The notes under the pieces are model-generated. The model had not been told where the DNA came from. It made no database searches and worked only from the letters and a program-made list of their open reading frames with translations. From Phycisphaerales bacterium UBA2218 (GTDB taxonomy: Bacteria; Planctomycetota; Phycisphaerae; Sedimentisphaerales; Anaerobacaceae): a stretch of DNA of 9,844 bases. Of the stretch, positions 1-4,602 are shown piece by piece; the stretch's first letter is position 1, and each line of letters begins with the position of its first letter. The DNA is taken from positions 1-9,844 of the forward strand of contig DCUI01000026.1 in the NCBI GenBank assembly GCA_002327785.1, written 5' to 3'. The translations under genes were made by a program, and so were the position numbers.

Positions 1-31
1 ACATAGGTGGGGAAAGAGAAGGAATGGGAAC

Positions 32-307
32 ATGAACTGGCGTACGTGCTTCTTGTTGGCTGTGAGTATCTTGGGTGCAGCGAATCTCTCCTGCCACGGG
101 CCCCAAACCGGGGCCCTCAACCCGAAGATCGCGCCCGAGTGTGACACGTCGAGCCCCACCCAAGGCTCTCGCGAGACGGAGACTCTCCAGTCGGAGATTG
201 AAGCCAAGGTCCCCGAATCGGACCGTGACCGGGAGTCGCGTATTGAGAAAATGAGACGTGACAAGGAAATAATCATGCTGGTTGGCCTCATCGGTTCTTT
301 CATGTGA
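32..307 (+). CDS. Small putative lipoprotein, 91 aa
   Basis: The family is not recognised. The start is supported by an AAGGA ribosome-binding site at 19-23, eight bases before the ATG. Residues 5-20 are a hydrophobic secretion signal followed by Cys21. The residues before it (N-L-S-C) fit a lipobox only loosely, so lipidation is possible but not certain. The mature part is polar and rich in Glu, Arg, Asp and Ser, as in surface-tethered linkers. It ends abruptly in a short hydrophobic run (IIMLVGLIGSFM, residues 80-91). That run is too short to be a normal transmembrane helix and is cut off by the stop, so the gene may have lost its 3' end. It precedes the DUF5670 gene by 77 bases and may share its transcript. 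No function can be assigned. Confidence 0.6.
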   Translation: MNWRTCFLLAVSILGAANLSCHGPQTGALNPKIAPECDTSSPTQGSRETETLQSEIEAKVPESDRDRESRIEKMRRDKEIIMLVGLIGSFM

Positions 308-384
308 CGGACAGATGCAGAACAGCAGATGGTCAACGGCGCATCAGTTGGCGGTGAATCTCAATAGATTGATGGGAGTATCCT

Positions 385-534
385 ATGTTGTGGACGATTG
401 CGGTAATACTGACGATTCTGTGGCTCCTGGGGCTGGTGAGCAGTTACACGATGGGAGGGTTCATTCATCTTCTGCTGGTACTTGCCTTTGTCGTGGTGCT
501 GGTCAGGATCATTCAGGGACGGCGACTGGTGTAA
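385..534 (+). CDS. lmo0937/DUF5670-type small membrane protein, 49 aa
   Basis: The translation begins MLWTIAVILTILWLLGLVSS, continues with a YTMGGFIHLLLV segment and ends RIIQGRRLV. This is the full-length pattern of the lmo0937 family (DUF5670): a Trp-rich first helix (about residues 3-18), a short Y-T-x-G-G-F-I-H turn, a second helix (about 27-42) and a basic tail. GGGAG at 374-378 lies six bases before the ATG. These tiny inner-membrane proteins are widespread and often sit in stress-induced clusters; their biochemical role is unknown. A small imperfect hairpin (357-361 pairing with 366-370) sits just before the ribosome-binding site. A frameshifted relative of this gene begins at 1858. 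Family assignment is strong; function is open. Confidence 0.88.
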   Translation: MLWTIAVILTILWLLGLVSSYTMGGFIHLLLVLAFVVVLVRIIQGRRLV

Positions 535-579
535 GACGCCGTGAGTTTGTCGTATTGAAGCAAGGGAACTGGAGGTTTT

Positions 580-795
580 ATGAGATCCAAAATGATCGTT
601 GCTGTCATTCTGATCGGGCTCGGCATCGTGGTGCTCGCCTACTCGGGCATCACGTACAAGACCAGAGGAGAGCCTGTCGATATCGGTCCGCTGCACGTAG
701 AGACCACGAAAAGCCACTTCATCCCCCCGGTCATCGGAGCGGTTGCGCTGGTGGGCGGCGTCATGTTGCTCGTCTTGGATACCAGGAAGGCATGA
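580..795 (+). CDS. Small two-helix membrane protein, 71 aa
   Basis: Two hydrophobic helices (about residues 5-24 and 48-66) flank a polar loop carrying ITYKTRGEPVDIGPLHV, and the protein ends in a short charged tail (DTRKA). This layout, with I-T-Y-x-T-R and V-D-I-G-P in the loop, matches a recurrent unnamed family of bacterial small membrane proteins that I recall only as hypothetical proteins found near other stress genes; no function is known to me. GGAGG at 571-575 lies four bases before the ATG; a second in-frame ATG at residue 5 is possible but less well placed. The gene begins 45 bases after the DUF5670 gene and is probably co-transcribed with it. Confidence 0.78.
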   Translation: MRSKMIVAVILIGLGIVVLAYSGITYKTRGEPVDIGPLHVETTKSHFIPPVIGAVALVGGVMLLVLDTRKA

Positions 796-1029
796 TGAAG
801 AGAGACCGTGAAGGAGACAAGTTGTGAGTTAGCTAAGTCAAAGGACCGTAGAAACGATTCAGAGGCCCCCTCCTCTGCAAGTACAAGACCCTGGTGAGGG
901 GAAAGACACTCCGGACAATGGGGATCCGACGAAGACAGAGTTCCAAATCGCCGTCGCGGGATGACGGCGCCGCCACGCGACACGCGGCGGTTCCTGAACA
1001 ACAACACCATCTTTATCAAAGAGGAAACA
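796..1029 (+). other. Non-coding leader with two small hairpins
   Basis: No convincing gene was seen in this 234-base gap. It holds two short perfect inverted repeats: 860-865 pairing with 872-877 (6 bp, C-rich loop) and 949-955 pairing with 963-969 (7 bp, loop GCGGGAT). Neither is followed by a T-run, so they do not look like intrinsic terminators. They may be structure in the leader of the downstream lipoprotein mRNA. The short reading frames crossing this stretch lack ribosome-binding sites and recognisable protein character. Confidence 0.4.
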
Positions 1030-1437
1030 ATGAAAACTGCAATTACGATCATGATGACACTGGTTTTGATCGCCACCTCCGGCTGCAAAACAAGTAGCCC
1101 CCGAGGCGGAAGCACGTACAAGAATGAGGGATTTAGGATCGCCGTTCCCAAGTTCGACACGAACCTCAAACAGGGTGAAGTCCGTGCCGTGATCCTCTCC
1201 CTGCAAAGGGGCGATTCTTTCAAGCAGGACGTGAGGGTGCAAGTCCAGGCATCCGAGGGCATCAGCGTCGACCCGACGGACGTTCACGTCAAGGCGAGCG
1301 AAAGCCCCGATGTGCAACTCCGGATTTCCGCGGCCAAGAATGCGGCCCTCGGTGCGTATAGCATCTCAGTGAAGGCGATGCCGAAGACCGGCCAGCCGAC
1401 TTCGACTACCTTCACGGTGACGGTTGTCGCTCCGTAG
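1030..1437 (+). CDS. Lipoprotein with Ig-like beta-sandwich body, 135 aa
   Basis: The reading frame is open from 961, but the ATG at 1030 is preferred because GAGG at 1021-1024 lies five bases upstream and because only this start puts a signal sequence at the N-terminus. Residues 4-18 are hydrophobic and end in T-S-G-C, a lipobox with Cys19 as the lipidation site. The mature protein has alternating hydrophobic residues typical of beta strands. Its C-terminal half (I-S-V-D-P-x-x-V-x-V-K-A-S-E, then G-A-Y-S-I-S-V-K-A and T-F-T-V-T-V near the end) resembles NEW3/COG1470-type Ig-like domains that stand near the cell surface. No catalytic residues are evident. The role is probably structural or binding. 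The Ig-like fold is inferred from pattern only. Confidence 0.78.
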   Translation: MKTAITIMMTLVLIATSGCKTSSPRGGSTYKNEGFRIAVPKFDTNLKQGEVRAVILSLQRGDSFKQDVRVQVQASEGISVDPTDVHVKASESPDVQLRISAAKNAALGAYSISVKAMPKTGQPTSTTFTVTVVAP

Positions 1438-1505
1438 TCTCCGAGCCTTCCTCAGAAGCACAGCGGAGCTAACACCATTTTGTGATTGTCTTCTGACGAT
1501 GCGTA

Positions 1506-1536
1506 TTGGCAACTGAGGCACAGTTGCTGGTTGTTT
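1506..1536 (+). terminator. Probable intrinsic terminator after the 1030 lipoprotein gene
   Basis: A perfect 7-bp stem, GCAACTG (1509-1515) with CAGTTGC (1521-1527), closes a five-base loop AGGCA. It can extend by three wobble pairs to 1506/1530. The T-rich TTGTTT follows at 1531-1536. The stem is only moderately GC-rich and the T-tract is interrupted by one G, so termination may be partial. It lies about 70 bases after the lipoprotein stop codon, where a terminator is expected. Confidence 0.5.
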
Positions 1537-1579
1537 GCCGGCGGGTTCTCAGGTGGGCCCTTGCTCGCCTGAGAATCCC
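1535..1579 (+). repeat. Element B, copy 1: 13-bp hairpin
   Basis: Bases 1543-1555 pair with 1566-1578, giving a 13-bp stem with two G-T wobbles and a 10-base loop (GGCCCTTGCT). The same sequence frame, TTGCCG...GGTT.TCAGGTG......GCTCGCCT, recurs at 2416-2456 with a three-base gap. No T-run follows, so it does not look like a terminator. It could be a dispersed palindromic repeat or an mRNA structure. Confidence 0.5.
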
Positions 1580-1651
1580 AGTACTCCCAGCGGTCTCGAT
1601 GAAACAAGGGAGGGTGACCGTATGCTGCACGATCCGCGGTGTTGGCCTGGA

Positions 1652-1671
1652 GGTAGGGTAACACCCCATAG
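1652..1671 (+). repeat. 20-nt motif GGTAGGGTaACACCCCATAG, copy 1
   Basis: This 20-base sequence matches bases 4902-4921 at 19 of 20 positions. It contains a small inverted repeat, GGGT-nAC-ACCC. Here it is outside any intact gene, whereas the other copy is inside the 3' end of the second STAS gene. It may therefore be a remnant of a duplicated STAS gene end, or a binding site. Confidence 0.55.
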
Positions 1672-1749
1672 ATCCGGCAGTAACTCCTGGCGTAGATTAA
1701 GTCACAGAGCGCGGCGAAAGGGGAACGCTTCAAGAGCGTAACGCAGCAC

Positions 1750-1840
1750 ATGACCATGGAAAGAGGGCAAGAGCAGGGAGGCTCGCCGATCGCTGTCGGC
1801 CGGTGTAAGGAGGCGCCAGCCGGCAGCGATTCCATGGTCA
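1750..1840 (+). repeat. Palindromic element R1
   Basis: R1 has two nested inverted repeats. The inner hairpin pairs 1788-1805 with 1814-1831: 18 positions with one mismatch (C1801/A1818) and three G-T wobbles, closing the loop TAAGGAGG. The outer repeat is a perfect 11 bp, TGACCATGGAA (1751-1761) against TTCCATGGTCA (1830-1840). The left flank (CAAGAGCA.GGAGGCTCGC.GATC) and the inner hairpin recur at 4429-4508 (R2). It ends 17 bases before the ATG of the DUF5670 pseudogene. It could be a REP-like mobile palindrome or a cis-acting RNA. A 31-codon reading frame crosses it from 1750 without a ribosome-binding site. Confidence 0.65.
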
Positions 1841-1857
1841 ACTGAAAGGAGAATTCC

Positions 1858-1985
1858 ATGTTGTGGACAATTTCCGCAGTACTGACGATTCCATGGCTGG
1901 TGGGCTTGGTGAGGAGGCGCGCCAACTGCTCTTTATCTCTGCGGAAGTCGTGGTCTGGCAGCTCCAACCAGGAGCGAGACCACGA
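1858..1985 (+). pseudogene. Frameshifted second copy of the DUF5670 membrane gene
   Basis: From the ATG at 1858, after an AAGGAG site (1846-1851) six bases upstream, the translation MLWTISAVLTIPWLVGLV aligns without gaps to residues 1-18 of the intact protein beginning at 385. After base 1911 that frame loses all similarity. A different frame starting at 1923 then reads QLLFISAEVVVW, matching HLLLVLAFVVVL of the second helix. Eleven bases separate the two halves where the intact copy has 27, so a net 16-base loss explains the frameshift and removes the Y-T-x-G-G-F-I turn. Pro12 and a charged residue in helix 2 suggest further decay. Left in its own frame it would give a 57-residue polar-tailed product. 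The right edge is approximate. Confidence 0.75.
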
Positions 1986-2100
1986 TCAAGGCAAATCTCT
2001 CTCCGGATCACAGGCGACCGACCGCCCGTGATCGGGGATGAGAGGACGCTGCTCGACGGCAGCGAAAAGGTCTTCAGACACAACAACACGAAAGCTGATC

Positions 2101-2457
2101 ATGGACAACATAAGACGACGTCTGGTTCTTGATAAAGGCGAGGAGGTATATATCTTCGCATACGAGGCCGGGCAGGAAACCCATGTGCTTGAGGCCTTGA
2201 TTGCCCAGGCGCAAGACTCCCGCACAACATTCGACTGGTTCGACGTGGCTTTGCTGGAGTCGAAACTCAAGGAAGTGTCCCTTGAGTCCACGAATAGCCA
2301 CAGACCAGTGCGTCCGAAGCCGCCCAATCCCGCCACGGGCAACTGGTTTCAAATGCCATGCGGTTTTCTGTGGTTTGTCCGCCGCCTCTTCGGATGGGGG
2401 CCCCCAAACATGTACTTGCCGGGTTGTCAGGTGAAACATGGCTCGCCTCAAAGATGA
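2101..2457 (+). CDS. Conserved-looking protein with FDWFD motif, 118 aa
   Basis: The N-terminal part (IRRRLVLDKGEEVYIFAYEA, then GQETHVLEALIAQAQDSRTT and FDWFDVALLESKL, about residues 4-59) has good amphipathic protein character. It matches my memory of an unnamed bacterial family with a T-x-F-D-W-F-D-x-A motif; no function is known to me. The ATG at 2101 is chosen because the recognisable core begins there; an in-frame ATG at 2038 would add 21 unremarkable residues. The ribosome-binding site is weak. The last 55 or so residues are Pro-, Trp- and Arg-rich, unlike the core, and overlap repeat element B copy 2. The native stop may have been lost by a nearby rearrangement. Confidence 0.6.
   Translation: MDNIRRRLVLDKGEEVYIFAYEAGQETHVLEALIAQAQDSRTTFDWFDVALLESKLKEVSLESTNSHRPVRPKPPNPATGNWFQMPCGFLWFVRRLFGWGPPNMYLPGCQVKHGSPQR
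2416..2456 (+). repeat. Element B, copy 2
   Basis: This copy aligns with 1535-1579 across TTGCCG, GGTT, TCAGGTG and GCTCGCCT with one three-base gap. Only the top of the stem survives: 2427-2431 region AGGTG with CGCCT, plus scattered pairs, so the hairpin is much weaker than copy 1. It overlaps the 3' end of the FDWFD gene. A perfect 10-bp palindrome, GGGGGCCCCC, lies just upstream at 2396-2405. Confidence 0.35.
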
Positions 2458-2515
2458 AGGTCCGCCGGTACATACGCCGTCCGTAATGTCTTACTCATGT
2501 GAAGGAGATGAGATT

Positions 2516-2833
2516 ATGGCACCCGGCGGTGGCACCGTCTTGAAGTACGAAACCCTGGAAGGAGGGATCCTTCGGCTCATCATCTGGGGCAGGCTGGATA
2601 CGGAGAGTGTCGGTGCGTGCTGGATGGAGGTGGTAGACCGAATCGTCGGCGCCAAGCCCCAGCGCGTCGAGGTCGATGCGCACCAGATGGGAGGTTGCGA
2701 TGGCATGGGAATTGCCCTGTGGCAGGAGTTGAAGGTCCGTCAGCAGCAGAGCCGCGGTGAGTTTCACATCGAGGGCCTACGCCGCGAACTGGCGGAATTG
2801 ATGAGAGAGACGATGAAGGAGACAGGCCAATGA
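2516..2833 (+). CDS. Stand-alone STAS domain protein (MlaB/MlaE-like), 105 aa
   Basis: AAGGAG at 2502-2507, eight bases before the ATG at 2516, makes this the preferred start; upstream in-frame ATGs at 2438 and 2486 have no such site. The protein is a single STAS domain: strand ILRLIIWGRLD (18-28), helix TESVGACWMEVVDRIV, then strand and loop VEVDAHQMGGCDGMGIALWQ (51-70), and strand GEFHIEGL (81-88). The V-D-A-x-x-x-x-x-C-D-G-x-G-I-A-L signature is the one I associate with the N-terminal STAS domain fused to MlaE-type lipid-transport permeases. That version usually works on ABC permeases rather than on anti-sigma factors. No permease is next to it here, so its partner is unknown. The stop is followed 99 bases later by a micro-lipoprotein gene. 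Confidence 0.8.
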   Translation: MAPGGGTVLKYETLEGGILRLIIWGRLDTESVGACWMEVVDRIVGAKPQRVEVDAHQMGGCDGMGIALWQELKVRQQQSRGEFHIEGLRRELAELMRETMKETGQ

Positions 2834-2932
2834 TCTGGCATTAGGACAGAGGACATATGTCGCCGGCAAGCACAGGGGCGGCATTGAACCACAAGCAATC
2901 CGCAATGATCACCGTTCAAATGGAGATGGCAC

Positions 2933-3031
2933 ATGAAATCGCAACAGATTCACAAGTGTGTCTTGGTGGCTGTGGCTGCCCTGCTGGCGGTTGCAGTTTT
3001 CGTCGGCGGATGCCATGGCGTTACCTGGTAA
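2933..3031 (+). CDS. Micro-lipoprotein, 32 aa
   Basis: A short frame with a well placed GGAG (2922-2925, seven bases before the ATG) encodes a Lys-containing N-terminus, a hydrophobic Ala/Val helix (about residues 10-24) and V-G-G-C, a good lipobox with Cys27. If processed at Cys27 the mature lipopeptide would be only six residues (CHGVTW). It resembles entericidin-like tiny lipoproteins in size and layout but lacks their usual longer mature segment. It sits 42 bases before the DUF3309 gene and is probably in the same transcript. It is either a real micro-lipoprotein, a truncated remnant, or an export signal whose released peptide matters. Confidence 0.6.
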   Translation: MKSQQIHKCVLVAVAALLAVAVFVGGCHGVTW

Positions 3032-3073
3032 AACGTTTTCCGTCGTTCTTAACAACATCGAAAGGAGTCTATT

Positions 3074-3238
3074 ATGGGATTTTTGCTACTGATTGTGTTG
3101 ATCGTACTGCTTTTGGGCGGCCTGCCCAGATGGAACTACAGCCGCAATTGGGGGTATGGCCCCAGCAGCCTCTTGGGGCTGGCACTGGTGATCGTGCTGG
3201 TGCTGCTGCTCGCGGGGTACATCCCCCGGGGCTTCTGA
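3074..3238 (+). CDS. DUF3309 family small membrane protein, copy A, 54 aa
   Basis: The sequence MGFLLLIVLIVLLLGGLP, then W-N-Y-S-R-N-W-G-Y-G-P-S, then a Leu-rich second helix and a tail GYIPRGF, is the DUF3309 pattern: helix (about 2-16), a short aromatic loop containing LP.W.YS..WGYGPS, helix (about 33-47) and a basic end. AAAGGAG at 3061-3067 lies six bases before the ATG. Family members are tiny inner-membrane proteins of unknown function, often found with other stress-associated small proteins. The loop of this copy (WGYGPS) is closer to the family consensus than copy B at 5581. A small anchored protein gene follows after 53 bases, as it does for copy B. Confidence 0.85.
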   Translation: MGFLLLIVLIVLLLGGLPRWNYSRNWGYGPSSLLGLALVIVLVLLLAGYIPRGF

Positions 3239-3291
3239 GCCGCGGGTCTCTGACTCGACCACAGTTCTTTCCAGATCCATTGGGGGTATGT

Positions 3292-3447
3292 ATGGTTCGT
3301 GTGCTTCTCGGGCTCGCTCTGATCGTGGCCGTTGTCGCCGGCCTGGGCTTCTACACGGGATGGTTCCCTTTCTCGTCAGGTAGCAACGACAACGAAGAGA
3401 TGAGAGTACGACGGGTACGAAGAACAGACGCGCCGCCAAGGGAATGA
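3292..3447 (+). CDS. Small anchored protein, copy A with shortened C-terminus, 51 aa
   Basis: Residues 1-30 (MVRVLLGLALIVAVVAGLGF, then YTGWFPFSSG) match the copy B protein at 5800 at 24 of 30 positions and form a membrane anchor or uncleaved signal ending in G-W-F. After that, copy A has a short Arg-rich tail (MRVRRVRRTDAPPRE) where copy B has the acidic/Lys-rich V-D-K-D-x-I-Q-K-D region. The DNA near the stop (ACGAAG...CGCGCCG...GGAAT) resembles the far 3' end of copy B, so an internal deletion with a shift of frame probably removed the middle. GGGGG (3282-3286) is the likely ribosome-binding site. An out-of-frame ATG at 3288 overlaps it. This copy may be non-functional. Confidence 0.6.
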   Translation: MVRVLLGLALIVAVVAGLGFYTGWFPFSSGSNDNEEMRVRRVRRTDAPPRE

Positions 3448-3652
3448 TTCCATTGTTGCAGTAGAGGCAGCGTTCTGAATTATGCCATGGCTTCGCCGAG
3501 GGTGTTTCTGATGGGCAGACGCATGATCGCCTTTGAGGCTAAAGCACGCCCCCCACCCCAATGGTCATCGGGATGAGTGTGTTGGGAATCTGGGGGGAGG
3601 AACGGTTATACCGGCCGCTGTGCCGGACAGAAGACATGATTGGAGATTGAGA

Positions 3653-4300
3653 ATGAAACGGATTACACTGAGTTTGGTTGTTTGTGCTCTGCTCGCGGCG
3701 CCTGGCATGGCTGCGACGACGCTTGAATTCGGTCCCGGCGACGGTGGCTGGTCTTATGACGGATTGGGGATGCTGAGTTTCCAGCAGACGTATCAAGTCT
3801 CGAAGGGATTGGCCAGCACCACCGACACGCTGGTCGGCGCATATGTGCACATCCCCGACTTCGTCGTCGGCGGTTTTCCCGGGGGGCCGTATACTTTGAC
3901 GCCTGCCACCGGCAATGTGATCACGATCACGGACATCACGGGCACGATCACCTACCTGACGGGCACCCTGGGCAATGGCGACTTGATGCCGATTGGCACA
4001 ACAGGTGTCGGCTACACCGCTTTCCGGGCCGATATCACCGACATCACGGTGAACAACACGACGATCCATTCAGCAGCTCTTGCCGTCATTGAGGGCATGC
4101 CGCTTCCACAGCTCGATTTCGAGTTGTCGTGTCAGGGCGTTTCCACCGGCTTCAAGAACATGCTGGATACAGCGGGGACCGGGAACAACGGTTTCAGCGG
4201 CGCTATGACCGTCGTTCCCGTACCCGCACCTGGCGCCATTCTGCTCGGGGGGATAGGTACAGTTTTCGTGGGTTGGCTCAGACGACGCAGGACTGTATAG
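3653..4300 (+). CDS. Secreted PEP-CTERM-type sorted protein, 215 aa
   Basis: The frame is open from 3533, but GGAG at 3642-3645 seven bases upstream, and the signal peptide, fix the start at 3653. Residues 1-20 (MKRITLSLVVCALLAAPGMA) form a signal peptide with cleavage after the Ala at about 20. The body is Gly/Thr/Asp-rich with many beta-type stretches and no recognised enzyme motif. The last 28 residues carry V-P-x-P-A-P-G-A-I-L-L-G, a hydrophobic helix with G-W-L, and R-R-R-R-T-V. This is the PEP-CTERM arrangement (Pro motif, helix, Arg cluster) in the form common in planctomycetes. Such proteins are cut and anchored or released by exosortase and are often linked to exopolysaccharide or biofilm matrix. 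No exosortase gene is in this window. Confidence 0.85.
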   Translation: MKRITLSLVVCALLAAPGMAATTLEFGPGDGGWSYDGLGMLSFQQTYQVSKGLASTTDTLVGAYVHIPDFVVGGFPGGPYTLTPATGNVITITDITGTITYLTGTLGNGDLMPIGTTGVGYTAFRADITDITVNNTTIHSAALAVIEGMPLPQLDFELSCQGVSTGFKNMLDTAGTGNNGFSGAMTVVPVPAPGAILLGGIGTVFVGWLRRRRTV

Positions 4301-4602
4301 GCAGGCGAGGTTTGCCTTGATTCGGCACCAGCATTGGGGGGGCCATGGTGGTCAACCTGGCCCAGAGCAGGAAGGGGGCAGTTGCAGGGAAGTGACGCCT
4401 CCACAGTGCCAAGAAGGGAAAGGACCAGATGACCCTCGAGGAACACAAGAGCACGGAGGCTCGCGGATCATTGCCGGCTGGCGACAGAGGGCCAGCCGGC
4501 GATGAACCTGCAATCCGTGCAAGGCAGAACCCTGTATTCGGGGCGATCTCCGCCACCTCACGCAAGCAGTCGGGCCGTACCCGAAAGGGAGGCCAGGAAC
4601 GA
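4301..4602 (+). other. 302-base intergenic region with R2 and small hairpins
   Basis: This gap between the PEP-CTERM gene and the STAS gene contains the R2 hairpin (4429-4508). It also has a 6-bp inverted repeat GGGCCA (4340-4345) with TGGCCC (4358-4363), a weak AGGCA/TGCCT repeat straddling the PEP-CTERM stop (4299-4317), and a 5-bp hairpin TCGGG (4570-4574)/CCCGA (4580-4584) just before the STAS ribosome-binding site. An open frame from 4429 runs into the STAS gene and has an AAAGGA upstream. Its first 58 codons show no protein character beyond the repeat, so I treat it as leader. Confidence 0.45.
4429..4508 (+). repeat. Palindromic element R2
   Basis: Bases 4468-4482 pair with 4491-4505 in a 15-bp stem (one U-G wobble) around the eight-base loop GACAGAGG. 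The central 10 bp, GCCGGCTGGC/GCCAGCCGGC, are perfect. The left flank matches R1 (CAAGAGCA.GGAGGCTCGC.GATC). Two stem pairs differ from R1 on both sides while keeping pairing: T4471-A4502 replaces C1793-G1826, and A4470-T4503 replaces G1792-C1827. The outer 11-bp repeat of R1 is absent. It lies about 95 bases before the STAS start codon. Confidence 0.65.

Larger units (their letters stand above)
1438..1857 (+). other. 420-base structured non-coding region
   Basis: No intact gene is seen between the lipoprotein gene and the DUF5670 pseudogene. From left to right the stretch contains a terminator-like hairpin (1506-1536), a second strong hairpin (element B, 1535-1579), a 20-nt motif found again at 4902 (1652-1671) and the palindromic element R1 (1750-1840). 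Around the 20-nt motif the DNA may be the decayed 3' end of a STAS-like gene: in one frame it reads VG-stop-HPI, compared with VGLHPI near the end of the STAS protein that begins at 4603. Reading frames on either strand lack ribosome-binding sites and protein-like composition. Confidence 0.55.
3047..3447 (+). repeat. Duplicated two-gene block, copy A
   Basis: From GTTCTT just before the ribosome-binding site, through the DUF3309 gene, the intergenic spacer and the first part of the following gene, this DNA aligns with 5552-5995. The spacers also match (GGTCTC..G.CTC..CCACA.TCTTTCC...TCATT.GGGGTA), so the pair was copied as one unit. The two DUF3309 proteins share 38 of 54 residues, which means the duplication is old. 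Alignment breaks down in the 3' half of the second gene. Confidence 0.8.

Noticed and set aside
332..340. ATGGTCAAC shared upstream of both DUF5670 copies (332-340 and 1834-1842)
   Set aside because: Nine bases at different distances from the two starts is within chance, and in the second copy it belongs to the R1 outer arm.
639..1317. Overlapping minus-strand frames (207 and 152 codons) opposite the first small genes
   Set aside because: They cross several plus-strand genes that have good ribosome-binding sites and signal or membrane sequences. The minus-strand products look random.
1750..1845. 31-codon frame crossing R1, and the 58-codon N-terminal extension from 4429 crossing R2
   Set aside because: Both start at equivalent ATGs, but R1 has no ribosome-binding site and the frames diverge by a one-base gap. 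Stem covariation explains the similarity better than shared coding.
1452..1967. 171-codon minus-strand frame across the structured non-coding region
   Set aside because: It runs through the hairpins and the DUF5670 pseudogene with no ribosome-binding site and low-complexity composition; best explained as chance in GC-rich DNA.
3582..3612. TTGGGA / TATACC as a sigma-70 promoter for the PEP-CTERM gene
   Set aside because: The spacer is 19 bases, the -35 and -10 matches are poor, and planctomycete promoter consensus is not well enough known to support a call.
3448..3652. C-run and G-run (3549-3554, 3592-3597) and CCGGC/GCCGG hairpin (3611-3626) before the PEP-CTERM gene
   Set aside because: The pairings are short or low-complexity and no repeat of them was seen elsewhere; nothing else is evident in this gap.
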